A DNA stretch of 64,000 nucleotides from Mesotaenium endlicherianum. Its lineage: Eukaryota; Streptophyta; Zygnematophyceae; Zygnematales; Mesotaeniaceae. Under the pieces are notes generated by a model that was not told the origin of the DNA, did no database searches, and was given only the letters and a program-made list of their open reading frames with translations. This document shows, in pieces, positions 19,902-30,924 of this stretch (within the stretch, counting starts at the first letter, position 1; every line of letters begins with the position of its first letter). Location: positions 31,872 to 95,871 of the forward strand of contig WELA01008032.1 in assembly GCA_009602735.1 (NCBI GenBank), written 5' to 3'. A program made the translations under genes and the position numbers.

Positions 19902-22336
19902 CTACGTTGGCTGCTGCGAGGACCCGTCGGTAGGTACGCTCGCATCGTCGACTGCCAGGAGTACACAGGCCTTGGGCCTGCCACCGATTAACCTCTTGGT
20001 ACTCGCCGTGTCGTTGCTGACAGGTGTCAGCTCGGGGCGAGGCGGGCCTACAGAGGCGTCGATGTCGGTGCCTGTGGCCTTTGTCACGGGCGCTCCGTTG
20101 ACGTGCGGACGTGCGCGAGGCGGCTGCGTTGACCCGTCAGCGGGGCCGTGTGCAGCGTGGGCTGCCAGGACTGCACAGGCCGAGGGCCTGCCACCTGTCA
20201 GCTTGTCGAGGCCCGCCCTGTTGCTGCTGACAGGTGTCAGAGCTGGGCGCGCTGGATCAGCAAACGCGTCACTGTCGGCGTATGCAGCCCTCGTCGTGAG
20301 CGCTTTGTCGTCGTGCGGACGTGCGCGTAGTTGCAGCATTGACCCGTCAGCGGGGTCGTGTGCAGCGTGGGCTTCCAGAGCTGCGCAAGCCTGGGGCCTG
20401 CCATCTGTCAGCGCGTTGGCGCATACCCTCTTGCAGCTGAGAGGTGTCAGCGCGAGGTGCGTTGGGACTGTAGACGCATCGCCGTCGGCGCCTACAGCTC
20501 CCGTCGTAGGCGTTTCGTCGTCATGCGGACGTGCGCGTGGTTGCATCGCTGTTGCTGCGCAACTTGGCAGGTTCTCTGGCTGCCTAATGTCGGCGCTGGG
20601 GGTGCACGCAAGAGTTGCGCCGCCGCCGGATGTTAACCCCGTAGCGTTGGTCAAAGGATCGTGCATGAATTGCGCTGCGCACGCATCATAGCTGTCGGCG
20701 ACGCAGAGGCCTTGTAGATGCGCGATCTCGGCGTTGGCCTCCACGAGCGCATCGCTAATGTCGTCGAAGCTGCAATAATCAACCCTAGGGGTTAGCGCAG
20801 CATCTGTTGTAGCCGTAGCTGCAGTCATAGGCGCTCTGTCGTAATGCGGACGTGCGCATGGCTGCAATGCTGCTGCTGCGGCATGTGGCCGGCTCAAGGA
20901 CTGCAAGATGTTGGCATTGGGCGTGCGTGCACGTGCTGCGTTATCGCCAGATTTCAGTGCCACAGCGTCGGCCGGGAGTGCGTGTGCATTCAAGGCTCCG
21001 CAGGCGTCAAAGCTGTCGGCGGCGAATAGGGCGCGGAGTCGCGCGTTCTCCGCCTTGAACGCAGATAGCGCATCGTTGAGATCGTCGTAGTTGAAGATGT
21101 CCTCCCTGGGGGTCAGCGCGGCGTTTGTTGTAGCCGTGGCTGCCGTGATCGTGGGGCGTCCTCTCGTGCGAGGGTTTTGCATGCCTTGCTGGCCTGAAGA
21201 GGGCGCAGGATCACCATGAGCGCGTCCAACCTCCGTGTTGTGCTGCTTCTGCAAGCATACGACTTGCAAATGGCCTGCCTTGCCGCAGTAGGTGCAGTCG
21301 CCTGGCTTGCCGTTTTGCGCCAGAGTGCACTCACGACGTGTGTGGCCCGTCTCTCCACATGCCCAGAAAAGGTCGCCCGTCGTTGCGGCCATGGAGAAAC
21401 GGCCACGTGGCGTGTGTAAGACTGCGTCTGTGCTGGCAACTGCGAGCGTTGCGGATGCTGCTGCTGGCGCTGGCGGGCAGGAGCAAAGCGTGCTGTCGAG
21501 AAGGGCAGCACCGGTGCTATCTGGCGTATGCTAGTGGATGCCAGGCCCACACGATCGCTGATGTTGCTCCGTGCGGCAGCCAGACTTTGACGCTCTACAG
21601 CTTTGTAGGCATCCTCCAGCGTGTAGTTGATGCCGGCGCGATCAATGAGAGGAGCAATGAACCTCTTCCTCAGACGCGGATTGATGGTTCGCAAGAAGAT
21701 CTCCGCAGCCTCCTGGCCGGTGATAGTGCCCACGTCTCGTCGTTGGTGGGTCAGGCGCCGGTACATCATGCGAATCGTCTCATCCTTGCGGCGATAGAAG
21801 CGGTGCAGCTCGTACACCTTCTCTTCGGTGGCAGACTAAAACTCCTCTCTGAGAACGTTCCAAAAGGCCTGGACAGGATCAGCTATGGGGGTGTCCACTG
21901 GCGGGTTCCCCACGGGCTCTGTGCGTGCGTAGATCTCAGCCGACTTCTCATGGTAAGTGTCGCGAGCCTCGTGAAGAAGGTAACGCATAAGCGTGCCAAA
22001 CACCTGGCGTTTAGTGAGTGCAGGCGTCTTGAGCTTCGCGTTCTCAAAGTCAGCCTCAAACTCAGAGATGGTGTCGTCCAGATCACAGGTGCCCGACCTA
22101 CCGCTGAAACGGAAGAGGGAGGCCCTATCTACCTTTGTATCCTGGTCTCCTGCCATAGAGCTCTGTAGATCAATATAAGTCCACTGAGGCTGTGGCTCAA
22201 TGACAGCTACAGGCTGAAGAGGCACTTGATGATCCCCTTCAGAAGGTTCAGTGATGGCACTGAGATCTGAGTCTGAGTCTTCCCCACTAACCCTTCCGTA
22301 GTAATGCTGATTAGCGAGCCCACTACGAGTAGGCAT
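19902..22336 (-). pseudogene. retrotransposon gag with two zinc knuckles, broken by one stop and one frameshift
   Basis: The minus-strand gag is in three pieces. 22336-21836 starts with an ATG and has the helical region RQVFGTLMRYLLHEARDTYH. It ends at an in-frame TAG (21838-21836) and continues in the same frame at 21817-21400 (ELHRFYRRKDETIRMMYRR). A frameshift near 21390 then leads to 21392-19902, with two CCHC knuckles (CWACGETGHTRREC and CTYCGKAGHLQVVC). After the knuckles comes a long C-terminal extension of tandem repeats ending at 19902. No polymerase is attached. GC content is much higher than in neighbours, so this family has its own base composition. It is more like a Ty3/gypsy gag than a LINE ORF1, but this is uncertain. 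Confidence 0.65.
19905..21130 (-). repeat. coding tandem repeats in the gag C-terminus, two size classes
   Basis: Minus-strand translation shows two units of about 106 residues (each starting near TAATATT.AALTPR with an FDD/YDDL..AL core) followed by three units of about 70 residues (each with PALTPVS, a GRP.AC core and an RARPH end). The DNA word TGCGGACGTGCGC recurs near 20104, 20315, 20524 and 20844, giving spacings of about 210, 210 and 320 bp. Confidence 0.75.
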
Positions 22337-24746
22337 ACGCTGAAGATTCTAAATGCTTGTAAGCGAAGCAAAGAGAGATCTTTTTAGAAGTAAGGGGGTG
22401 TGTACTCTCCAGAGGGATCACCTCAAAACTGTAAACTGGTAGGAATACAACTAATGAAGTATGGCCCAAAAGATCACTGGAAGCACATCATAATCTTCAA
22501 GAGTAATCCTATGGCAGGGGTTTAAGCTGTGACTTTGCTCACCACTTGTAAAGTTCTTCAAGTGATTGGAAGCCAGCAAGGCTTGCTCTTCACAAGAGAG
22601 AAACTAAGTGGTCCTGAAAACACAAGAGATAAAAGTGCAAGCTTTACTGATGATCTCTGTGACTTACAACTAGCATAATGGGGACTTCTAAAAAGATGTC
22701 TCTCTAGGGACATCTCTAGTACTTATACTCTTGGAAACCTGGCGGGTTAGGCGCGGATTCAATGCATGTGGTCTTCATCTAAGATCTACCTTTGCATACA
22801 GACACATATACCTATCGTGCTAGCGCTCCAATAGGCTAGTTACTACTCACTCCAATAAAAAACGAGATGCTAGAATATGCTAAATGCTTGTGATAGGTCG
22901 AGCTCACTTTAGCACATGCTAAGCTTGTCAGACAAGCTTGCACACTTATGTTTGTGCAATTGGACGGTTGCCCGCTAAGCCGTGGTACTCCTGCAGGTTG
23001 TGACGGTTCCTGTCGGCTGAGCACATCTCAATCTCAAAATTTTCGAGAGTCTTTTATAAGCTCAAAATTCTTGAGAGGCTTTTCCAGATCTAAGAGAACA
23101 ACCTGCCTCGACATGGAGAGGACGCGATGTACCACTTCAATTTGAATTTCAGATGTCGGTCGAAAGACGTTATGGTTAACCTCAACGTCGGTCGACTCGC
23201 ATGTATTAAAGTTGTCGGTAGCATGAAAATCAATTGTTTGCTGTAAGATTTGTTATAATTCTTGAATGAACCTGAAAGTTAGAATTATAAAACAAAATTT
23301 GGTTACAAGCAACAATGAACCTACTTGATTTATTTAGGTATATGTCTACATTTATGTTTATATATTTTTATGTAAATATATTGATCTAAATAAATGTATA
23401 AATAATAATAAACCAACCTAGTATCTACCTAAGTTTATTTTTTACTACACCTATATGGTACCTATAATCTAATTTCCACAATTAACCTAATTTCCAAAAC
23501 CCAAGCTTGTAAAAATCTAGGTCATAAGGAGTTGGGTCACCCATTATCATTCATGTTGAAACTCGTTGCAAGCTTGAAGACGTGAAGGATGCGAGTGACT
23601 ATAGAAATAGATTACAGAATAGGCTGTTGGTGGTCTTACACGGTGTGCGACATTGGTGGTGACCTTAATGTGGGACATTAGCTCAAAACTAAGAGAGTCG
23701 CATGTGGACAACCCAGAAGATATGATTGTTGAAGTAAGCGAAGTGTTTGTCGGTTGAAAATGATTCTACTACGAGCTCCAAAATTTAGTGGAATAAGGTA
23801 CAAAGAGGGGGTTATTTGACACATCGAAAGTTGTTTTGAACTAACTCCTTCTTTTCAAGTTTGCGTCAAGGTCATTAATTTGAGATTTTCTCAAAAGTTA
23901 GAGGAACTGGATGACAATCTTAAATATAATAATTATGATTTTATTCCAAAAGCCGGTCATAAACAAAAGCGCATGATTGCTTGAATCGCCCTAATCTCAA
24001 ACCATTCTGCATATTACTACTAACCTTGCGAACGTCAAACGGGAGCCAAATAGATCTTCAATTCAGTATTCAAACTATGCGTTATAAGCATAAGTATGTA
24101 TCGAGTACAGTGGAGTTGAACTATTCCGCGTACCAGTAAGTTGCTACCATTAAGTAGGAGACTTCGCCGAAAGTCGTCACCGAATGACCAGCGAAGTAGC
24201 TAGAGGAAATCCTGAATAAGCTAACGCTGAATGTCGTCCCTCGTGCTAATTGTCACTAAAAAGAAGAAAAGGTCAGCTCAATCCAAGTTCTTTTGAAAGC
24301 TTTGGGGACCACTTAGGACCACTTAGGACCGCTTTCCAAATTTAGACAGGCGCGAATGGCTCCGGATTTTCACAGTTGTTTTTCTGGAAGTCGTTTGTCC
24401 CCTGCCAGTCGTAGCAATTTAGAAGTGCTTCTCTATCGGACGAGTCTCCACTTTTACAGCTGATCGACGAGTGCGGAGGCTGTATACATAAATCCGGATT
24501 TCTATTCTCCACCAATAAGAGGCGACTTAAGTGATCCAGCAAATATTGAACTTTGGTTCCCTGGCTACTGTTTTGAAATTTGAAAATTCGTGTCCAAAAG
24601 CGTATGTTCGCTATTCCTTTTTGAAACCATTTCAGGCTTTGAGCAACTCACAGTTGAACAACTTTTCATTATCGTGTCTCGGCCAAAGCGAAAGACTAGA
24701 ATTTGACAATCTGCTCAAACTAGAATTTAACAATCTGCTCACAGCC
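22337..24746. other. no gene; element 5' flank, AT-rich spacer, H1 upstream region
   Basis: 22337-22750 is probably the leader of the GC-rich element. It contains an imperfect inverted repeat (AGAGAGATCTTTTTAGAAGT at 22372-22391 against 22684-22705). 23240-23520 is AT-rich with repeated AACCTAATTTCC-like words. 24303-24330 has a short tandem GGACCACTTA. No coding sequence is supported. The last 200 nt contain the H1 5' leader. Confidence 0.5.
24692..24741 (+). repeat. two-copy 24-bp tandem repeat in the H1 leader
   Basis: CTAGAATTTGACAATCTGCT is followed directly by a near copy, CTAGAATTTAACAATCTGCT, just before the H1 start codon. It would lie in the 5' UTR. Confidence 0.6.
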
Positions 24747-25421
24747 ATGGTAGCCAAATCACCTTCCGCGAAGTCACCGGCCAAGCCTAAGGCCGCAGCT
24801 AAGCCTAGGGCGCCTGCCAAGAGGCCCGACCATCCCAAGTACTCTTTCATGGTTAGTGAGGCAATTGCTGCCCTGAAAGAAAAGACTGGCTCGAGCATGC
24901 AGGCCATAGTGAAGTTCATTGAGGAGAAGTACAAGGGGAAGCTTTCTCCTAATTATAAGAAGCTTGCCTTTGCTCAGGCGAAGAAGCTTGTGACTGAGGG
25001 CAAGCTTGTGAAGGTCAAAGCAAGCTTTAAGCTCTCAGATGAGTTGAAGAAAGAAGCAAAGGCTGCAAAGCCGAAGGTGGCAAAGCCAGTGGGACCAGCG
25101 AAGACTAGTCCAGCGGCGAAGCCGAAGAAGGCTACTTCTGTAGCAAAGCCAAAGAAAGCTGCTTCTGCTGCGAAGCCGAAGGTAGCTTCAAAGCCCAAGA
25201 ATGTAGTTACGCCAAAGAAGACCGCCGTCACAGCTAAGAAGGTTACTGAGAAGACAACACCGAAGAAGGTAGTAGCAGCTCCGAAAGTCAAAAAGTCTGC
25301 ACCAGCTAAGAAGGCTACTACTCCTAAGAAGCGCTCGGCCCCTAAGAGAACGAAGGCTCCAGTGGCTAAGAAGGCTAAGAAAGACTCTCCACCGAAGGCT
25401 GCACCTGCTTCAACCTCTTAA
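24747..25421 (+). CDS. linker histone H1
   Basis: A 224-residue intronless protein that binds linker DNA at the nucleosome dyad and compacts chromatin. The short basic N-terminal tail (about residues 1-32: Lys, Pro, Ala, Ser) leads into the winged-helix globular domain at about residues 33-100. Family positions there are HPKYSFMVSEAIAALKEKTG, then SSMQAIVKFIEEKYKG, then AQAKKLV.EGKLVKVKASFKL. The long C-terminal tail is made of AKPKK, TPKK and AAK repeats with SPKK-like sites suited to phosphorylation. The frame stays open upstream of the ATG, but the chosen ATG (context CAGCCATGG) matches the normal H1 N-terminus. Plant H1 genes often have an intron in the globular domain; none is seen here. 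Confidence 0.93.
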   Translation: MVAKSPSAKSPAKPKAAAKPRAPAKRPDHPKYSFMVSEAIAALKEKTGSSMQAIVKFIEEKYKGKLSPNYKKLAFAQAKKLVTEGKLVKVKASFKLSDELKKEAKAAKPKVAKPVGPAKTSPAAKPKKATSVAKPKKAASAAKPKVASKPKNVVTPKKTAVTAKKVTEKTTPKKVVAAPKVKKSAPAKKATTPKKRSAPKRTKAPVAKKAKKDSPPKAAPASTS

Positions 25422-26331
25422 GCTGCCCTGATTAGTGAGGGTATCATCGATACATGGTGTTTTTAAACACCACCAACACATATAGCAGTTTTCAACTTCT
25501 TTGCTTGGTTGTCACATTCCGCTGGGAGGTAGAGTATGTGAGAGCTCCAAGCTTGTAATCATCTTAGCTGGCACTTGACCAAGTGGTGCCTGCTGACATG
25601 ATTGGTATTGCATGCAGACCGACTTCGAGGCTGTGACACTCTGATGTCTTATTCCACTACGCTAATTGACGTGGTATGTACATAGTCTAATTATCTCCAT
25701 CTCAGTTGACCTGGTAGATTGCAAATCAAGGTGAAAGATGCTAGTTCTTGTTACTAGTGCCTTACCTTCTACTCCACTCTATGTGACTTCAATCTTTCAT
25801 TCACATTTGTCATTGGGTATTTGGATGCTGGATAAATGTTCTCAATTGGTTCCTACGGCCAGATTTACCTTGAGTGCTTAGCGGTGTACTGTTTAAGCAT
25901 TCTGCTGCAGTGATTTGCATATCAACGAACATCCAGAAAGTTATTCTATGAATCAAAAGGAAATGCATATTGTTCCAGTGCTGAACAATGGACAGTGTCT
26001 TCTTCATTACCTAAGTGACATGTAAGGTGCACCGATTAACAACAGTGCAAATTTACAGGGCTTCAATTTTGTCCTGCTGTGTCATGCAGGCAAGTTTGCG
26101 GCAACTTTGGTGCCATGTCATGAATATCTTAAATATTTTTATTTGCTGTATACTTCATGACTGGGGACACTGATTGCGAGGTCAAAGTTATAATTCTAAA
26201 CTGCCCGTGCATCGGCTTATAGAATGCAGTGGATATATTTGGGTTAGCAAATAAACCCAAACTGGTGTTCTTGCAAAAAGAAGATTGTAATTGACACCTG
26301 TTCTTAATGTTTAACCCCAACAAGAGGGGTG
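25422..26331. other. 3' flanks of two convergent genes
   Basis: No coding sequence is supported. H1 (+) and the 65K-like gene (-) converge here. TGTAA occurs at 25553, which could act as a polyadenylation signal of the green-algal type. Confidence 0.4.
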
Positions 26332-26426
26332 CTAGCTGTCCCTTCTCGAGAATGATATCACCATAGGTGTGCCTCTTAGAGTGTAGCCATGGGCAAGAGT
26401 TATAGCTTTCTCTGCTGCCGTAGCAT
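26332..26426 (-). CDS. distal duplicate terminal exon of the 65K-like gene
   Basis: A 95-nt copy of the preceding exon with the same acceptor TTTACAG, the same phase and its own stop (30 further residues: AEKAITLAHGYTLRGTPMVI and a divergent short tail). It lies 129 bp downstream, so either copy can complete the RRM. Confidence 0.65.
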
Positions 26427-28211
26427 CTGTAAATACAGTATTTGGGTGCTAGCTGCAGTTGCAAGTGTCCTTCCTCGAGAACAATATCACCATAGGTGTG
26501 CCTCTAAGAGTGTAGCCATGGGCAAGGGCCATAGCTTTCTCTGCCGCCATCGCATCTGTAAATACAGTCTTTTTAGCTAGTCAGACTCCCTGTTACTCAA
26601 GACGAATGGCAACTACAATCTCACGAAGTTGTATGAGACAATGTATGCTCAAAGAACTTGAAAATCTCGAAAAAAGCCTGCTCAGACTCTTCAAGCAGAG
26701 CAAGTTCAATTCTCAAAGACAAATTTGAGCTCTGGAAACTATGCCCGGACGAGTACACAAGATGTCAAAGTCAAGAAAAAACATGCAATGCACGTGCTGT
26801 ACTCATGCTTAACACTTGCACAAAATCAGGCACTGACAAGAAAAAGCAGCATACTGGAAGCACGTTCACCTTTACTACAAACACCCACATTTGCGTTGCA
26901 GTTGTCAGCTTCTGTATAATGCAAAAGTAGGGCATGGAATGCCAATCCAATCGCAGGAGATTACCTGCAAAGGTGACGAAGGCCTGGCCCTTCATCCTGC
27001 CCCGCTGCATCAGCCGGAACACCACTTTTTCGCCCCCCTCTTGCTGGAATCGAATGAACAACCCCACAAGGTCTTCTGCAGTCACATTGCTGCTGAGGTT
27101 CTTGATGTACAAGGTCTGCAATCACATAACAAAATGCGTCACAATTAGAAAGGAGCAACCAATGGGTTTGATCGGCCCAGTGCATGAAAACGGTCACTAC
27201 TCATCTATAATCCTCCTACATCCACAACCACTGCATCAAGTCCTTTCTTCCAATTCTCGACAATATCCTTGACAGCAGTCCCTCGCAATAGATGTACTGT
27301 ATAAGCACAAGGCACTAAAAACGGGCAGTCACCAAAATACCCAAGCTGAAGAAAATGTGTGAAGTAGTCCAGCAAAGCCAGGGAATAAGAGTAAGCAAGA
27401 GAGCAATACTATGAGGGAGTAAGATTTAAGTGGTAGAATCAGACCAAATATTCAAGATCTTGTCATAGAGCAATGGAGGCACATTTGTGACCTGAGAGGG
27501 TCTGCCAGGCTGATGGTCGACAAATCTGCCTCCTGCCACTGCCCGCAATTCCTCGTCCGTCAGCCGCGACCTCCGAATGTCCTCCTCGCTCGGTTCTCGA
27601 AACTCCTCAGCTGCAACACAGGTGGCGCCGGAATTGTCCTCCTGGGGCCCTAAACTGGAGGACAAGACTCCCTTTGGCAGACCTTCCATAGCAGCCTCCC
27701 CAGCCGCAGCTGCCCTCCGAGTGGCAGCCCCAGGAATACTCTTGTCTCTGCCCCTTAAATCTGGGCAGCTCTCCTGAGCACCAGGGGCTGCAAAAAGCTG
27801 AGCACTCAGGGCAGCAGTACCAGGGCCCTCACATGACCTCCCAGGCCCTGGGGGTGTAACTACAGCAGCAGCAGCAGCAGCAGTAGCAGCCGCAGCCGCG
27901 GCCACAGCTGCAGCTTTGGACTTCGAGTGGAGGTAGGTGGAAAGATCCAGCAGGGGAGGCGCAGGAGCGGAAAACACGTCCGCTGCACTCCTGGAGTTTT
28001 CATCGTTGCCGCTGTCCCCCCCCTCCTCCTGCTGCTGCTGCTTCCTCGCTCTTGCCCGGTCCTGCACGGGCAGCCAGCCCCGAAGCAAGAAAGTCGCACA
28101 TATCAAAGGTTGCCAGCAGGCTTGCGCCATTCTCAAACGCACACGTTCCCTAAACGTCGCCTCATCAGCCTCGTCTTTCACTCTGTTTAACTTCAGCGGT
28201 AAGCTATGCAT
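26332..28211 (-). CDS. U11/U12 snRNP 65K (RNPC3)-like RNA-binding protein, C-terminal RRM
   Basis: A minor-spliceosome U11/U12 di-snRNP protein by its C-terminal RRM. Coding exons on the minus strand are 28211-27492 (240 codons, phase 0; the 5' end is uncertain), 27115-26965, and one of two alternative terminal exons (26555-26449 or 26426-26332). The RRM begins LYIKNLSSNVTAEDLVGLF and has the RNP1-like stretch GRMKGQAFVTFA. The terminal exon adds AEKAMALAHGYTLRGTPMVI. The linker before it (GGRFVDHQPGRPSQ) resembles the conserved lead-in. The preceding part is Ala/Gln-rich. Family members also have an N-terminal RRM, which I could not find. It may lie in unplaced upstream exons, be lost, or the gene model may start wrongly. 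Confidence 0.7.
26449..26555 (-). CDS. proximal terminal exon of the 65K-like gene
   Basis: A 107-nt exon after acceptor TTTACAG. It completes the codon split from 26965 (G|AT, Asp) and encodes 34 more residues including AEKAMALAHGYTLRGTPMVI, then a stop. It supplies helix 2 and the last strand of the RRM. Confidence 0.75.
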
Positions 28212-29830
28212 CGTCGCGGTCGCAAAGGGTCAACAACTAACTAGTTCTAGCAGGATATATCCTTCACCACTCAAGAGCACCCATTACAACCTTTCTATGT
28301 GCAAGGTCGCAAAGAAGGGAGGAGGCAGCGGGTGCGGAGGTTCTGCAATCCCTGAAGGTGCCCCTCAAATCTCAAGCACATGTTATTCGACTCGATCATC
28401 GACGTATTAAGAGAGAGATATAGCTGATAGAGGAAGACAGCACAAGCCCGCACACGTATCTTGCTCCTGCTATGGCGGCAGCCTTGTACGGCTGCGGGTT
28501 GTGCCCCATGCCCTGCGCGGTATCCGTGATATATTCAGCTTGGGAAAAATAGAGCTTGACAATCAAATCCTGTCTCGTTACCGTCCCCCCTGCAGAAAGA
28601 GCCATTCACATTTTGTCCCATTTGCTCCCAATTGACCCCAACTACTAAGTGCTGGGGTCAGTCTCCTTGGCAGGCACAAGGTACACGAGTGCCCTTGCGG
28701 CAGCCACTAAAAGCATTCGTTGCAAGAATGCAGCCTGCTGACGGGCGCATACCAGGGGAGTGATGCCAGAAGAGGGGGTGGCGGCGAGGCGCAGGGCGCG
28801 CTCCACGTCCTGCGCAAGGGCCAGTGGCTTCCTCTTCACATCCTCGCCTGCGCTGCCACCACCCACCCCCGCACGCAAGGCCACCAAAATCCTCAGCTTA
28901 CGCTTCTCGGTAGAGAAGCTGCCACACAAGCGCATGTCCATGCGGCCGAGGAGGGTCTGCCTTGCCTCCCTAAAAGGAGGCTGCGGCACCGGCACTTGCT
29001 TCCGCTTGCGTGTAGCACACACATCGGACCAAGTAGAAGCATATGGAAGAGAGAGCTTTGCTGGGGTCTACAACCGGGAGAGCTTGTGGTCGCGTAGAGC
29101 TCAGAGTTTGTAGAGGGGTGCTTGTTTACTTTTAACCACATATTTGCGTTGGCTTGTGTCTACTCGGGATGGTAGGGGTAGGGGTGGGAGAGGGTAATGA
29201 AGGTGACGGGTGCCAGGTGAAGCTCCTGCTGGGAGCATTCGTCATCTTGCACCTGCTCTCGCCTGCACTCTCACACGCTACACCGTGTAGAAGAGTCTTG
29301 AAAGTGCCCCCTTCCGTCCCACCCCCACCGCACCCGACACAATGGACCGCCCTATCCCCCGGCGCTGTTGTTTATATTTCCTTTCCTCTTCTCTTTCTCC
29401 CCTAAATGTTGGAGACAAAGAGTGATGTTTGAAACATAAAAACGGGTACGACGTGTCCTTGAGATAGGTAGTCCAGGCACGACGTTGAGAGGAGATACAG
29501 AGGATGGCTCCATTCACAAGACATTGCAGGAAGAAGCACAATTGTCTGCATCCAGGCATGTCTCAGTATAGTACAGTGAGCAGTCTTCCAGAAATAGATG
29601 TTTACTTTGCATGGCAGCAAGTCAAGTTCAACCCTAAATTTGACCCTGGAAAACTTCAACCCTGATTCCTGGCTGGCTAATAGTGACAATAGTGCTAAAC
29701 AATCCTTGCATACACAAGGGGTGCAAGGGAACCTTGCCACTGCATGGGGGCAGCAAGTGGTACAAGCGAGACTATTCAAGGGGGGCCAAAGATGTGGCAG
29801 ACCTGACACAGCAATGCAGCTGGCGCAGGA

Positions 29831-29853
29831 ACACACACACACACACACACACA
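29831..29853. repeat. (AC)n microsatellite
   Basis: About eleven AC units, non-coding. Confidence 0.95.
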
Positions 29854-30232
29854 AAAAGGATGAGAGAGGAAGGGAAAGGTAAGATCACAGAAATCCTCGG
29901 ATATGTGTATGATATACGAATTTACGTGCGTGCGCTGCATATGTGTGCTTTTCTATGTGTGTAAGTGCGCACGCGCGTGTATATTTGGAGGGCAACTTAC
30001 TTGATCCAAACAAATGGGCAACTCCACTTTGACCACGCTGATGCATTGTGGCCTCCAGTTCTGCCAGGTGGCGGCCACCTATGGCACCTATATCTCCCTT
30101 AGGGCCCCCTCTAGTGGAACCATTCAGCAATGCTTGGACGCTGGCCGCAAACGCCTGCTGCGCTGACTCAACCCTCTGGAGATGCTCTGGGTGCGCCATG
30201 CGCGCTTTTCTCTTCTGGCTCCCACCACCAGC

Positions 30233-30234
<2 letters not shown>

Positions 30235-30313
<79 letters not shown>

Positions 30314-30868
30314 NNNNNNNNNNNNNNNNNNNNNNNNNNNNNNNNNNNNNNNNNNNNNNNNNNNNNNNNNNNNNNNNNNNNNNNNNNNNNNNNNNNNNNN
30401 NNNNNNNNNNNNNNNNNNNNNNNNNNNNNNNNNNNNNNNNNNNNNNNNNNNNNNNNNNNNNNNNNNNNNNNNNNNNNNNNNNNNNNNNNNNNNNNNNNNN
30501 NNNNNNNNNNNNNNNNNNNNNNNNNNNNNNNNNNNNNNNNNNNNNNNNNNNNNNNNNNNNNNNNNNNNNNNNNNNNNNNNNNNNNNNNNNNNNNNNNNNN
30601 NNNNNNNNNNNNNNNNNNNNNNNNNNNNNNNNNNNNNNNNNNNNNNNNNNNNNNNNNNNNNNNNNNNNNNNNNNNNNNNNNNNNNNNNNNNNNNNNNNNN
30701 NNNNNNNNNNNNNNNNNNNNNNNNNNNNNNNNNNNNNNNNNNNNNNNNNNNNNNNNNNNNNNNNNNNNNNNNNNNNNNNNNNNNNNNNNNNNNNNNNNNN
30801 NNNNNNNNNNNNNNNNNNNNNNNNNNNNNNNNNNNNNNNNNNNNNNNNNNNNNNNNNNNNNNNNNNNN

Positions 30869-30923
<55 letters not shown>
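30235..30923. repeat. (GA)n microsatellite containing a 555-N assembly gap
   Basis: GA repeats at 30235-30313 and 30869-30923 flank N at 30314-30868. The apparent RERE/SLSL frames running through it are artefacts. Confidence 0.97.

Positions 30924-30924
<1 letters not shown>

Larger units (their letters stand above)
26332..26572. repeat. tandem duplication of about 129 bp spanning the terminal exon
   Basis: Two near-identical units share ATATCACCATAGGTGTGCCT, AGAGTGTAGCCATGGGCAAG and GCATCTGTAAATACAGT. Differences are mostly synonymous or conservative in the exon frame. Confidence 0.85.

Noticed and set aside
19356-20691. Long overlapping frames on both strands of the GC-rich element
   Set aside because: They are side effects of high GC. 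The plus-strand 426-residue frame is antisense to the zinc-knuckle gag.
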